Origin: Paenibacillus polygoni
GTDB taxonomy: Bacteria > Bacillota > Bacilli > Paenibacillales > Paenibacillaceae
NCBI RefSeq assembly: GCF_030263935.1
Contig: NZ_CP127162.1
Span: 4,740,001-4,804,000, forward strand
DNA length: 64,000 bases
Direction of reading: 5' to 3'
Shown: piece by piece, positions 43,570-53,692 of the stretch
How the letters are laid out: each line of letters starts with the position of its first letter
How positions within the stretch are numbered: position 1 is the first letter of the stretch
Translations under genes and position numbers: made by a program
The notes under the pieces: generated by a model
What the model was told of the DNA's origin: nothing
Database searches by the model: none
Seen by the model: only the letters and a program-made list of their open reading frames with translations

Positions 43570-43983
43570 TTATGCTTGAACTACAGAAGCAAGCTTATTC
43601 ACAATGCCGCTCCATCCTCGGTCCATGCGGTCACGAACAATATGATGTTCTTCTCCAAATGAAGTTTTCTCTCCAGCCTTCCAGCCGCCATGGATTAAAG
43701 TAAATTCTGTCTGCTCTTCCTTCTCTTCTAACTTGAAAGTGAGCAGCCAATCTTTATCCCAAGTAAAACTCAGCGTATTCGGCGGATCTAACTCCGTTAC
43801 TTTACATTTCGATTTACCAAAAGGCCCTGCTTCAAGAATAAATTCATGACCAAGCACAGGTTCAAAGGTACTTGGCATAAACCACTGTGCGATTCCCTCT
43901 GCTGTAGAGATCTGTTTCCACACCTTCTCCATGGGTGCATCCAGCAGAATGGTTTTTCTAATTTCGGGCAATGATGTTGTCAT
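43570..43983 (-). CDS. SRPBCC/AHSA1-like ligand-binding protein
   Basis: A 137-residue START-like protein of the AHSA1 group: IRKTILLDAPMEKVWKQIS at the start, then GIAQWFMPSTFEPVLGHEF and WLLTFKLEEKEEQTEFTLIH. Proteins of this type (YndB and relatives) have a hydrophobic cavity; the ligand is unknown. The start follows AAAGGAG. Alone. Confidence 0.82.
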   Translation of the reverse strand: MTTSLPEIRKTILLDAPMEKVWKQISTAEGIAQWFMPSTFEPVLGHEFILEAGPFGKSKCKVTELDPPNTLSFTWDKDWLLTFKLEEKEEQTEFTLIHGGWKAGEKTSFGEEHHIVRDRMDRGWSGIVNKLASVVQA

Positions 43984-44179
43984 AAGTCGCTCCTTTTACA
44001 AATAGGTTTATCGTTTACTAGTAAAGAATGCGGCAATTATAGCACCTTTTGGTTGCACGTCAATGGAATCTCAAGTGGTTTTCTAATATTGTGCAACCCC
44101 TTTTCCAGATTTATGCATGAGGGCAGGGTTCGTGATAAACTACATCTATAAAAGTGAACTACATAGGAGCTGATGTAAC

Positions 44180-45415
44180 GTGAAAAAGGACTTAATTAAA
44201 AGACTAACGAGCTATGTACGTGTGGACACCCAGTCGGATGAGAACAGTGAGACTTGCCCTACAACTCCAGGACAGCTCGAACTTGGACGCAAACTGGTAG
44301 AAGAGCTGCACTCCATCGGCATGCAAGAGATAAGTATGGATGATAACGGTTATGTGATGGCCACACTTCCTTCTAACACGGACCATGATGTTCCTGTGAT
44401 TGGATTTCTTGCTCACCTGGATACAGCCACTGACTTTACAGGAAAGAACGTAAACCCTCAAATTATAGAGCAGTATGATGGCGGAGATATTACGCTGAAC
44501 GAGGAACAACAGATTATTATGTCTCTAAAAGATTTCCCAGAGCTTGCAGGTTATAAAGGTCATACGCTAATCACAACGGATGGAACGACTCTCCTTGGTG
44601 CAGATAACAAAGCAGGAATTGCCGAAATTATGACTGCCATGGAATACCTGATTACTCACCCAGAGATTAAACACGGGAAGATCCGGGTTGCTTTTACACC
44701 CGATGAAGAGATCGGCCGCGGGCCGGAGCGTTTTGATGTAGGGGCATTTGGTGCAAAATATGCCTACACCGTTGATGGAGGGCCGCTTGGTGAACTGGAG
44801 TATGAGAGTTTTAATGCCGCAGCTGCCAAAATTATTTTCAAAGGCAAAAATGTCCACCCAGGGACTGCGAAAAATAAAATGGTGAACTCCGCCAAAATCG
44901 CAATGGAGTTTCACGCAAGACTTCCTATTCAAGAAGCACCGGAATTTACGGACGGGTATGAAGGATTCTACCACTTGTCTTCTGTTAAAGGAGATGTAGA
45001 AGAAACCGAACTGAATTATATTATTCGTGATTTCGATCGAGACCAATTTGAAGCACGGAAAGCGAATCTGGAGCAGATCGCCAGAATCCTTCAGGCTGCC
45101 TACGGCGAGGAGCGAATCCAGCTCCAGATCCGTGACCAATATTTCAATATGCGCGAAAAAATTGAGCCCGTGAAATTTATTGTGGATATTGCCGGAGAAG
45201 CCATGAAACAGCTCGATATTGAACCTCATATTGTACCGATTCGCGGGGGAACCGATGGTTCTCAATTATCTTACATGGGACTGCCGACACCGAATATTTT
45301 TACAGGCGGAGAGAACTTTCATGGACGTTATGAATATGTATCCGTAGATCATATGGAGAAAGCCACTCAGGTCATTATTGGAATTGTTCAGCTGTTTGAG
45401 CAGCGCGGAGAATAA
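44180..45415 (+). CDS. pepT: Peptidase T (tripeptide aminopeptidase)
   Basis: A 411-residue M20-family dizinc aminopeptidase that removes the N-terminal residue of tripeptides in the cytosol. The zinc ligands and catalytic groups lie in [38 protein letters not shown] and [15 protein letters not shown]; the substrate clamp RGGTDGS is also present. It starts with GTG at 44180. Single gene with a terminator. Confidence 0.95.
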   Translation: MKKDLIKRLTSYVRVDTQSDENSETCPTTPGQLELGRKLVEELHSIGMQEISMDDNGYVMATLPSNTDHDVPVIGFLAHLDTATDFTGKNVNPQIIEQYDGGDITLNEEQQIIMSLKDFPELAGYKGHTLITTDGTTLLGADNKAGIAEIMTAMEYLITHPEIKHGKIRVAFTPDEEIGRGPERFDVGAFGAKYAYTVDGGPLGELEYESFNAAAAKIIFKGKNVHPGTAKNKMVNSAKIAMEFHARLPIQEAPEFTDGYEGFYHLSSVKGDVEETELNYIIRDFDRDQFEARKANLEQIARILQAAYGEERIQLQIRDQYFNMREKIEPVKFIVDIAGEAMKQLDIEPHIVPIRGGTDGSQLSYMGLPTPNIFTGGENFHGRYEYVSVDHMEKATQVIIGIVQLFEQRGE

Positions 45416-45433
45416 ACGGATTTGATGGATTTA

Positions 45434-45482
45434 AAAAAAGGGCGATAGATTACCTGTTCGAGGTAATTCATCGCCCTTTTTA
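45434..45482 (+). terminator. Rho-independent terminator after pepT
   Basis: Stem AAAGGGCGATAGATTACCT / AGGTAATTCATCGCCCTTT with a short loop, followed by T. Confidence 0.9.
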
Positions 45483-45507
45483 TGGTTTTTTGTCCACTAG
45501 AAGAAAG

Positions 45508-45672
45508 TCATTGCCTGTGTGAATGCTCAAGCATCCGCCCTTCTTTCTCAAAAATCGCATGATTCTCCAAGAAAAGACGCTGCGCTGGCACTGCAAGTTT
45601 AACGCCTTCTTCTTCCAGGATTCGCAAGATTTCAAAGTTGATGGATTCAAGCACTTTCATGTGCCTGCTTGT
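45508..45672 (-). pseudogene. C-terminal remnant of a MscS-family mechanosensitive channel gene
   Basis: Fifty codons from an internal ATG read MKVLESINFEILRILEEEG and PAQRLFLENHAIFEKEGR, which fits the very end of the C-terminal domain of MscS-like channels. In the same frame a TGA lies four codons before that ATG, and upstream homology is lost. The membrane part is absent, so the gene is dead. It lies between the terminators of pepT and katE. Confidence 0.6.
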
Positions 45673-45767
45673 TCATCGTTGTCATAAGAGAATACTGGAC
45701 CTATTGTAACAAAAGACATCACCCATCACATCTATATAGCTATATTTACATATAAATAAAAAGACAA

Positions 45768-45806
45768 GCAGGGTCGCTGCAGAAGCAGCTATTCCGCTTG
45801 TCTAGA
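45768..45806 (-). terminator. Rho-independent terminator after katE
   Basis: Minus-strand stem AGACAAGCGG / CCTGCTTGTCT with an inner AGCTGCTTCTGCAGC hairpin, followed by TTTTTATTT. Confidence 0.85.
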
Positions 45807-45832
45807 ATAGACGTATATTTGTTACATTTACC

Positions 45833-47911
45833 TTACATTTTGCGATCCCAGAAACGATGCGCAGCTACAGCTTCCACAAATTTGTTCTCAAAACCGGAAA
45901 GCTCTTCCGTAGACCGAGCCGTCACAATCCCTGGTACACGCAGGTCTTCTATTGCCAGCGACTGCTGTAGGAAAGCTACCCCTTCATTCACGGCACCGAT
46001 CGGTTTAAAGTGCTTGTATGCTTCGCGCACAAATTCTTTTGCATCAGGTTCAGAGGCAATAAGATTCACGCCCTCTTTTCCACCCGCAATATAAATGGCG
46101 TCGAATAATAAAGAATCGCTGGTGAGGAAAGTATGCAGTGCCTCAATGCTTTGTCCACCTTGTCCGCTGATAGGACCAAGTCGGTCACTAACCACCTCTG
46201 GCATGGCACCTGCTTCCTTCAGCGCTTCTATAACTTTGGTTGTTGCCTGATCGAAACCTTCTCCTGCAATGATCGCAACCTTACGAGTCTTCGCACTGAA
46301 AATCGTATTCATCATGCTGAGTGCCGGAGAATCGGTTGGAACCGGGTCCTTAGTTGCTTCTCCTGCTTCCGGAAGCTGTACACCGATCTTCGGCGCAACA
46401 CTCGCTGCAAGAGCAGTGTCGATATTCATCAGCAGATTTACTACCGATTGACGCACTTCCTTGCGCTGAACTTTTCCAAGCTCAAATTGGAACGCAGTAA
46501 TAATATGCTTTTTCTCCACTTCCGACATGCTGTTCCAGAACAATTTGGCCTGGCTGTAGAAGTCTTTGAAACTTTCACTTCTTGCCTGTACTTTTCGGCC
46601 ATCGACCCTCTCGGTATAATGTTCATAACCGCCCTCGCTAGGTGCAGCCGTAGAAGGACTGTTACCGGCCATTCCGTTACGGTGATAGCTGACCGGGCCG
46701 CGGTTAATTGTCATGCGGTGCATACCGTCACGCTGGTTATTGTGTACGGGAGCAATCGAACGGTTAATAGGAATTTCGGCAAAGTTTGGCCCGCCAAGTC
46801 TCGTAAGCTGTGTATCTGTATACGAGAATAGACGACCTTGAAGCAATGGATCATTGGAAAAATCAATACCTGGAACAACATGCCCAGGATGGAAGGCCAC
46901 CTGCTCTGTCTCGCTGAAGAAATTATCAGTGTTTCGATTCAGCGTCATTTTACCTACTTTACGAACAGGTACGAGTTCTTCTGGCCATAGCTTAGTGGGA
47001 TCAAGGATATCAAAATCGAAACTAAACTCATCCTCTTCCTTAATAACTTGAAGCCCAAACTCAAACTCTGGATAATTACCGGACTCAATCGCATCCCATA
47101 GATCGCGGCGATGGAAGTCAGGGTCTTTACCCGCAATCTTCTGAGTCTCATCCCAGACAAGGGAGTGAACACCAAGCACTGGTTTCCAGTGGAACTTCAC
47201 AAAATGGGCTTTTCCTTCGGCATTAATTAGTCTAAATGTATGTACACCAAAACCCTCCATCATCCGGAAACTGCGCGGCAAAGCACGATCGGACAGATGC
47301 CACAGCATCATATGAGCGCTCTCTGGGTTATTCGCTATGAAATCCCAAAATGTATCGTGAGCTGAAGCAGCCTGCGGAATTTCATTATGAGGTTCTGGTT
47401 TTACCGCATGAATGAAGTCCGGGAACTTAATCGCATCCTGAATGAAAAAGACAGGTATGTTGTTACCGACGATATCAACGACTCCTTCTTCGGTATAAAA
47501 CTTCGTGGAGAATCCGCGCACATCTCGAACCGTATCTGCTGATCCGCGTGACCCTGCTACGGTTGAGAAACGGACAAAGACAGGAGTCTTTACACTTGGG
47601 TCTTGCAGAAAACCTGCTTTAGTGAGCTCAGTAAGCGGCTCATAGACTTGAAAATACCCATGGGCACCGAAACCGCGGGCATGCACGACCCGTTCTGGAA
47701 TCCGCTCATGGTCAAAATGCGTCATTTTCTCACGAAAATGAAAATCTTCCATTAGCGTCGGTCCACGCTCTCCTGCTTTCAGCGAAAACTCATCTTCAGA
47801 CACCTTAAGCCCTTGGTTGGTCGTTAACTTCTGTCCGTCATTATCTACTCGGAATGAATCGAGCTGCTCGTCTTTCGCATCTTTTTTCACGTTCATATCT
47901 TTCTCACTCAT
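45833..47911 (-). CDS. katE: Large-subunit catalase with C-terminal DJ-1/GATase-like domain
   Basis: A 692-residue clade 2 catalase that converts hydrogen peroxide to water and oxygen. The catalytic His lies in [14 protein letters not shown] near residue 80, and the proximal heme Tyr in [18 protein letters not shown] near residue 365. After about residue 540 comes the flavodoxin/DJ-1-like domain ([20 protein letters not shown]), the hallmark of HPII-type catalases. The start at 47911 has GAGGAG eight bases upstream. Likely part of the general stress or spore response. Confidence 0.94.
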   Translation of the reverse strand: MSEKDMNVKKDAKDEQLDSFRVDNDGQKLTTNQGLKVSEDEFSLKAGERGPTLMEDFHFREKMTHFDHERIPERVVHARGFGAHGYFQVYEPLTELTKAGFLQDPSVKTPVFVRFSTVAGSRGSADTVRDVRGFSTKFYTEEGVVDIVGNNIPVFFIQDAIKFPDFIHAVKPEPHNEIPQAASAHDTFWDFIANNPESAHMMLWHLSDRALPRSFRMMEGFGVHTFRLINAEGKAHFVKFHWKPVLGVHSLVWDETQKIAGKDPDFHRRDLWDAIESGNYPEFEFGLQVIKEEDEFSFDFDILDPTKLWPEELVPVRKVGKMTLNRNTDNFFSETEQVAFHPGHVVPGIDFSNDPLLQGRLFSYTDTQLTRLGGPNFAEIPINRSIAPVHNNQRDGMHRMTINRGPVSYHRNGMAGNSPSTAAPSEGGYEHYTERVDGRKVQARSESFKDFYSQAKLFWNSMSEVEKKHIITAFQFELGKVQRKEVRQSVVNLLMNIDTALAASVAPKIGVQLPEAGEATKDPVPTDSPALSMMNTIFSAKTRKVAIIAGEGFDQATTKVIEALKEAGAMPEVVSDRLGPISGQGGQSIEALHTFLTSDSLLFDAIYIAGGKEGVNLIASEPDAKEFVREAYKHFKPIGAVNEGVAFLQQSLAIEDLRVPGIVTARSTEELSGFENKFVEAVAAHRFWDRKM

Positions 47912-48097
47912 TCTTATCACTCCTCTTCGTTTTCGCTCCTTAATCAGTAACTAACAACGAATCTACCGAAAAAAAATAGTAACTTTGCATTATTAGTGTA
48001 AGTACCCTTCATCACATCGAATTAAACGCTTGTCCAGAATCAAATCTGATTGTTGCCTCGTGGAAACGTTCCATCTTCTATTATGTATACAAAATAA

Positions 48098-48143
48098 AGA
48101 AGCCGGTCGCGGTTGAAATAACAATCCTGCGCCCGGCTTCTCT
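48098..48143 (-). terminator. Rho-independent terminator after rhamnogalacturonan esterase-lyase gene
   Basis: Minus-strand stem AGAAGCCGGGCGC / GCGACCGGCTTCT followed by TTATTTTG. Confidence 0.8.
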
Positions 48144-48158
48144 TACCCAATTCCTAGT

Positions 48159-51100
48159 TTATTTCACTTCAACACGAATGACTTCACTTCTTACCTGTCC
48201 ATGGCTGTTAGACAGTTCAATCTGATATTCGTATACGCCGGCTGCCTTGCCTGTAATCTCAGTGTAGGCTGTCTGTGCATCAGGCGTCACTGCTGCTAAT
48301 TCCTGTGTATCGACGAGTTCCCCATTCTCATACAGATTATAGAGGGTGCCGCTTGTTCCCCACCACATGTTCATCGTAATCCGGTACGCTCCGTCTTGAT
48401 CCCAGTTATCGCTTGATATACTAGGCTTACTCGGAGCTGCATCTTTTACCGTTACCGTGTGAGGAGTACTTTGTGTTGTTCCGTGTGCGTTTATCAGTTC
48501 TGCCGTGTACACGTACGTACCATTATCTCTTCCTGCCAGTGGAACATGAACACTTTGTGCATCAGGTGTACTATCAGATAAAAGCTCTGTATGGATCAGC
48601 TTCCCGTTCTCATACAGTTTATATCTGGTTCCATTCTCACCCCACCACATATTCATAGAGATCGTGTATTCTCCATCCAAAAGACCATTACTGTGTCCGT
48701 TATTATCGGAAAGCACAGGAATCCCCGGCTTTCCTTTTGCTGATCCCTGATCCTCAGCACCCGTATAACGAATGTTTGGAGCCGCAGGCATCTCCATTCC
48801 TGCTCCTAAATAGAAGCCTGTATGTGGAGGCTGATTATAAGCAACATTCTGCCATGCAACACCTAAGCGGTAGATTGGATCATGCATTAACGTACGAATA
48901 CGATAGTCCGATTCATCTGTTGTTGTATAAATCCGAAGCTCTGTGCTGTCCTCCGAACGCCAGATAACTTCTTCACGCCAGTCTCCCAAAAGATCCGCTT
49001 GTAAACTTGGATTCGCTTTTGTGGAGTTGTTCGACGCAGCGCCTGTTGCTGTGAGTAAATTGATCGTTTTTTGATTTTTGTAATCCCATTTATCGATTCG
49101 GATATCATCTTGCAGCTCTCTTAGCAGATCGCCGTCCCACCAGATCCCAAAGTTTGTCGATGAAGGGATTTTAGATGATATTTTCTCCCCTTTAATCGAA
49201 TACAAACCGCTTAGCGGAATATGCTCTGCGTTCGTAATCGTAGCAGACCATACTTCTTCTCCTGGGTAATTCGGATCAATATCGGCTGACATCCCTCTGC
49301 CTACATCAATTCCGAGAGGTACTCCCCATAGAATATCACCTGTATTTGCATCACGTACTTCCATGCCGTATTTCGCATTTTTGTCTTCATGAACACTAAA
49401 GATTTCAAGACCTTCACGCTGAGGATCGAGATCACCAAAATGCATAGCATCGCCGTGACCGAGTCTTGTATTGTGAAGCGGAGTACCGTCATCATCAATG
49501 GCAATGGCACCAAACAGGATTTCGTCTTTGCCATCGTTATCTACGTCACCGACCGACAGGTTATGATTCCCCTGTCCTGCATAGCTGCTAAGACCTTCAT
49601 CATTCGTGTCAAAACGCCAGCGTTTGGTCAGCTCCCCGCCTCTGAAATCATAAGCAGCAAGCACGGTTCTTGTATAATAACCTCTCGAGAAAACAAGGCT
49701 TGGATGCTCTCCATCCAGATAAGCAACTGCCGCAAGGAACCGGTCAACCCGGTTTCCGTATCCATCTCCCCACGAACTTACATCACCGCGAGGCGGATCA
49801 TAAGGAACAGTGCTTAGTGCCTTACCCGTTGTTCCTTCAAATACAGTGAGGAATTCGTTTCCAAGAAGAACATATCCAGAGCTATTGCGATGATCGAGTG
49901 AACCATCTCCGATAACTACACCCGCACCGTCTTTGGTTCCGTCTGCTGTCTTCATCGCAACTTCCGCTTTCCCATCTCCATCAAAATCATAGACTAGGAA
50001 CTGAGTATAATGTGCCCCTGCACGAATGTTAGGACCCATTTTAATACGCCATAGTTTTGTTCCGTCCATTTTATAAGCATCCAGATACACTTCGCCTGTG
50101 TAACCAGATTGTGAGTTATCCTTGCTGTTCGTTGGCGACCACATCATAACGATTTCATACTGGCCATCCCCGTCGAGATCACCTGCGCTCGCATCTCCTG
50201 CATAATAAGAGTAAGGCTGACCATCCTTGGTATAACCATCTGCTGGTTTATCGAGCGGGATGGATTTATATTGCTGCTGCCATACGGAGATTGGCTCCGT
50301 CGCTTTTTGTTTGACTCCACCTACTATTGGTTCAATCACGTATTTTGATTTATCCGTACCCCCTGCATCCACATAGTTGGTACGATCTGTAATCGGTTTG
50401 CTCGTAATGAGCTTGTTATCTCGGTAAATTTGAAAAGCGATGGAGTCCGGGTCCAGACCAAGCATTCTCCAGCTAATAAATATGCCGTCTTCTGTCTTGA
50501 CTGCAACAGGTGCACGATCAAGGTTCTCCATTTGACGATACAACGTGGTTACCGCTTCGGTAACAAGCACCTCTGACAAATCCGAGATTCCTCCCGCATT
50601 TACAGCCGCCACTTTATAATAATAAGGTATTGTACTGAGAATGGTTTGATCTGTGTACTGTGCTTCTTTTGTTTTACCGATCAGATGGTAGACTCCATTC
50701 GCTTGATCCGAACGGTATACGTTATAGGAACGAGCCTTTGCGCTTGGTTCCCAAGTAAATGTAACCTCATTTTTATGAATAGAACTTACTTTTAAGCCCG
50801 TAGGAACGCCGGCTTTCTCTACAGAGGAATCAATCATGGAAACCTCTAGCGGTGTTGAAGCAACCGATTCAAGCCCTGCTGCATCCACTGCGGATACGGT
50901 GTAAGTATATTTCATACCAAAGTCCACGGTTTCATCTTTCCAAGTGAGTTCGGAAGTTTCCGCTAAAAATGATGGTTTCGCTTCTCCTTCTGCCTGACGA
51001 TATACACGGTATAAGGCTGCACTATCCATGCCTTTCCACGCAATGTCCGCGGAAGGAACTTCACTCGCAAGATCTACTTTCACCAGTTCCAGACCCGTTG

Positions 51101-53297
51101 GTGCAAGCAGAAGAGGTGTAATCTCAATTCCGTTCACATGAGCGGTTTGTCCAGAGAAGATCATGTTGATCTGCCCATCTTGTACAGTTATAGGAGCATG
51201 CAGCTTCTCAGCAACATTCTCTTTGCCAGAACTTATTGTTCCATAGTCCTTCCCTTCAATGTTCACGTTCGTTCTTGTAGAACCAATCCAGTCTCCCGTA
51301 TAGGATTTCACGGCATATGTACCGTTAGGAAGATCTACCTTAAATTCGTAAACACCGCCGAAATTAATAATAAAATCACGGCGAAGAGCATCTGTAGCCC
51401 CGCCTCGATCACGGTCTGCCAAAGCACCTTCATGAACGACAAGACCATAACCGCGTTCCTTGGTATACAGAATATTACGATTAATCTCCGTGTATCCTTC
51501 TGCTACCGGGGAGCCCGGAGGACCAAAATCATAGCGATAAGCAGCTGATTTGGTTCCAATCGTTACTTCTTCAGAAGGATCAGAGGAACCTTTGCCATTT
51601 ACCGCAATAACATACGCTGTATATGCTTTTCCTTCGGAAAGACCAGCCAAGGAGAAGCTAGGCACGGTAGCAGTTCCTGCTAACTTATACGCAGATTCCG
51701 CATCTGTCTGAAGCTTGACGTAGATCCGGTAAATATCAGCACCCTCTACCGCATTCCATTTTAATAATGCACCGCTGTTACTGATGTTACCGGCGACAAG
51801 ACCGGTTACAGCACTCGGTTTCGCATCCGGCAAGTCCTGCTCTTTTACATATTCCGATAGTGGGATATTCAGCTCTTTGATCGACTGAGCAACCATTCTA
51901 GCAAGCTGAATCGCTCCATACTCCTGGAAGTGTGTATTGTCTGCTGATCCATTCGGGAATGCTGCGTACACTCCTGGGTCGGTATACAAAAAGACCGATT
52001 TAGTCTCTTCTGGACCAATGGAATCATAGTAAGCTCGGCTCAGTGTACTAAGATCGATAAGTTTTGTATTTTCCTCTGCTGCTACCTCTTTCATTGCATT
52101 TACGTACTCAGGGAAACTCACATTGAATTTACCTGTATCTGCATTGAAATCTCTTCTTCCTACCGGTGTGACAAGAATCGGGGTTGCCCCGCGCTGTTCA
52201 GCACCGTGGATATAGGTTCTGAGAAACTCCTTATAATCAGCCGGCGATGCGTACCGTTCAGGAATCGAGATCGTTGCATCGTTATGACCGAATTGAATGA
52301 GGAAATAATCAGCCGGCTGAATGACTTTTAGAATATCATCAAGTCTGCCTTGATCAATAAAAGACTTCGTGCTTCGTCCACCAATAGATTGATTCTTAAT
52401 CACAATCTCTTCCCCGAAGAAACGAGGGAGCATTTGTCCCCATCCAGCTTCCGGTTTCCAGTAGGGATCGTAAGTCTGCACTGTGGAATCTCCAGCGATA
52501 TAGATTGCGGGATTACTGCCTGGTGTCCGGTCCGGCAGCCTTGTAATAACCAGTGCGCTCAGTTTAGCTGCAGAACCGGTGATGGCGAGATTCAGCTGAC
52601 CATCCACCAGTGCAATAGAGAAATTCATCTCCAAAAATTCGCCTGCCCCTTTGGCAGTCAGCTGCACTTTTTGCATCCGCTCTGTACTTATCGCAATCTC
52701 TGAACCTTCCTCCTGATCTCCAGCAATAAGGGCTACGTCATAATCGCCATTAGGCAAATCAATCTGAAATATGCCGTTATCCACATGTGCATAATCAGAG
52801 CGAAGCGGGTCATCTCCTCCGCGGTCATGTACCGTCACTGTGGACAGATCTGTAAATCCATACCCTGTCTCTTGTGAATAAGATGACTGTGCACCGACTC
52901 CGATATAACCTTCCGCTACCGTTCCATTCCCGAAATCAAAGCGATATTCGCCTTCAGCAGCCATCTTCAGGTTAATCTCTGCATCATTCGTCTGTGGAGC
53001 CGCAGCATCGCGACCCGCATCCGCCTGCGTCTCATCCCCTTGCACTTCCTCCTCTACTCCTTCCTGACCTTCTTCTGCTCCTTCTTGTCCTTCTTCTATC
53101 CCTTCTTGCCCTGCTTGTGCATCCTCCTGTACTTCTTCTTGTACACCCTCGTCTACTTCATCTTGTATAGCCTCTGCCTTTACCGTCTGTCCACCCCATT
53201 CCATTGGCATTGCCATCGTTGACAGCACCATAAGAAAAACAAGAAAAATGATAAAAAATCGAGATTTGCCAGGATGGTGCTTCCTGCTCGCTTTCAT
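48159..53297 (-). CDS. Secreted rhamnogalacturonan acetylesterase-lyase fusion (CE12 + PL11)
   Basis: A 1712-residue exported protein. In order: signal peptide (1 to about 43), a Glu/Gln/Gly-rich repeat linker, a carbohydrate-binding-like domain (YRFDFGNGTVAEGYIGVG), an SGNH acetylesterase with IAGDSTVQTYDPYW, SIGGRSTKSF, QFGHND and DNTHF (about 265-490), an FN3, a second binding-like domain (YRYDFGPPGSPVAEGYTEIN), two more FN3, a PL11 lyase of about 590 residues from about 925 (RQMENLDRAPVAVKTEDG; DASAGDLDGDGQYEIVMMWS), and two C-terminal repeats with MNMWWG and YKLYENG. B. subtilis encodes the two activities as separate proteins (YesT, YesW). It would strip acetyl groups from and cleave rhamnogalacturonan I. 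Start has AAGGAGG. Confidence 0.9.
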   Translation of the reverse strand: MKASRKHHPGKSRFFIIFLVFLMVLSTMAMPMEWGGQTVKAEAIQDEVDEGVQEEVQEDAQAGQEGIEEGQEGAEEGQEGVEEEVQGDETQADAGRDAAAPQTNDAEINLKMAAEGEYRFDFGNGTVAEGYIGVGAQSSYSQETGYGFTDLSTVTVHDRGGDDPLRSDYAHVDNGIFQIDLPNGDYDVALIAGDQEEGSEIAISTERMQKVQLTAKGAGEFLEMNFSIALVDGQLNLAITGSAAKLSALVITRLPDRTPGSNPAIYIAGDSTVQTYDPYWKPEAGWGQMLPRFFGEEIVIKNQSIGGRSTKSFIDQGRLDDILKVIQPADYFLIQFGHNDATISIPERYASPADYKEFLRTYIHGAEQRGATPILVTPVGRRDFNADTGKFNVSFPEYVNAMKEVAAEENTKLIDLSTLSRAYYDSIGPEETKSVFLYTDPGVYAAFPNGSADNTHFQEYGAIQLARMVAQSIKELNIPLSEYVKEQDLPDAKPSAVTGLVAGNISNSGALLKWNAVEGADIYRIYVKLQTDAESAYKLAGTATVPSFSLAGLSEGKAYTAYVIAVNGKGSSDPSEEVTIGTKSAAYRYDFGPPGSPVAEGYTEINRNILYTKERGYGLVVHEGALADRDRGGATDALRRDFIINFGGVYEFKVDLPNGTYAVKSYTGDWIGSTRTNVNIEGKDYGTISSGKENVAEKLHAPITVQDGQINMIFSGQTAHVNGIEITPLLLAPTGLELVKVDLASEVPSADIAWKGMDSAALYRVYRQAEGEAKPSFLAETSELTWKDETVDFGMKYTYTVSAVDAAGLESVASTPLEVSMIDSSVEKAGVPTGLKVSSIHKNEVTFTWEPSAKARSYNVYRSDQANGVYHLIGKTKEAQYTDQTILSTIPYYYKVAAVNAGGISDLSEVLVTEAVTTLYRQMENLDRAPVAVKTEDGIFISWRMLGLDPDSIAFQIYRDNKLITSKPITDRTNYVDAGGTDKSKYVIEPIVGGVKQKATEPISVWQQQYKSIPLDKPADGYTKDGQPYSYYAGDASAGDLDGDGQYEIVMMWSPTNSKDNSQSGYTGEVYLDAYKMDGTKLWRIKMGPNIRAGAHYTQFLVYDFDGDGKAEVAMKTADGTKDGAGVVIGDGSLDHRNSSGYVLLGNEFLTVFEGTTGKALSTVPYDPPRGDVSSWGDGYGNRVDRFLAAVAYLDGEHPSLVFSRGYYTRTVLAAYDFRGGELTKRWRFDTNDEGLSSYAGQGNHNLSVGDVDNDGKDEILFGAIAIDDDGTPLHNTRLGHGDAMHFGDLDPQREGLEIFSVHEDKNAKYGMEVRDANTGDILWGVPLGIDVGRGMSADIDPNYPGEEVWSATITNAEHIPLSGLYSIKGEKISSKIPSSTNFGIWWDGDLLRELQDDIRIDKWDYKNQKTINLLTATGAASNNSTKANPSLQADLLGDWREEVIWRSEDSTELRIYTTTDESDYRIRTLMHDPIYRLGVAWQNVAYNQPPHTGFYLGAGMEMPAAPNIRYTGAEDQGSAKGKPGIPVLSDNNGHSNGLLDGEYTISMNMWWGENGTRYKLYENGKLIHTELLSDSTPDAQSVHVPLAGRDNGTYVYTAELINAHGTTQSTPHTVTVKDAAPSKPSISSDNWDQDGAYRITMNMWWGTSGTLYNLYENGELVDTQELAAVTPDAQTAYTEITGKAAGVYEYQIELSNSHGQVRSEVIRVEVK

Positions 53298-53323
53298 GAA
53301 GATGCCTCCTTTGCATTCTAAAT

Positions 53324-53337
53324 GTAACCCCTTTCAT
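53324..53337 (-). promoter_or_regulatory. Possible cre site upstream of the esterase-lyase gene
   Basis: Minus strand TGAAAGGGGTTACA matches the cre consensus except for the central C. It lies 27 bp before the start codon, a position suited to repression. Confidence 0.4.
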
Positions 53338-53423
53338 CGTAGCTTTAGATCACTTCTTTTAACATCAAAAAAACAGTGTATTTCGTGCATATATCAGTGT
53401 TCTTTATCCCAGGTATTGAACAA

Positions 53424-53466
53424 AAAAAGTGACGATTTCTATTCGAAATCGTCACTTTTTTATACT
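53424..53466. terminator. Symmetrical hairpin with T tails upstream of the esterase-lyase gene
   Basis: Perfect stem AAAAGTGACGATTTC / GAAATCGTCACTTTT with a short loop and A/T tails on both sides. No gene ends here on either strand, so it may insulate the divergent promoters or attenuate the esterase-lyase transcript. Confidence 0.7.
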
Positions 53467-53536
53467 TCTCATCCTTTTATTACCTATTTAAATAGGGTAA
53501 GGTTATTAGAAAGTAATTTCTTTATATTTCGTTACA

Positions 53537-53654
53537 GAATCAATTTCATAACTCATTAAAATGATGAATTTGTAACTATATATAGACAAACAAAACCATT
53601 TTGATCTATATATACCCCGGATTAAAGCAACTAAAGGGATTATGAAATTGATTC
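53537..53654 (+). repeat. Promoter-like inverted-repeat element, copy B
   Basis: A 118-bp element bounded by perfect 15-bp inverted repeats GAATCAATTTCATAA and TTATGAAATTGATTC, flanked by TACA on both sides. Inside, arms TATATATAGA / TCTATATATA surround CAAACAAAACCATTTTGA, with a -35-like TAGACA (53583-53588) 18 bp from TATATA (53607-53612). It matches copy A closely in sequence and ends 22 bp before the ribosome binding site of the next gene. Confidence 0.78.
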
Positions 53655-53692
53655 TACATGCTGAGTTTATTCATAAAAGAGGTGATATAACG

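Noticed and set aside
44567..46831. Two 232-codon open frames, one antisense to pepT (44567-45265) and one antisense to katE (46133-46831)
   Set aside because: Both are mirror frames of securely identified enzymes and have no recognisable domain.
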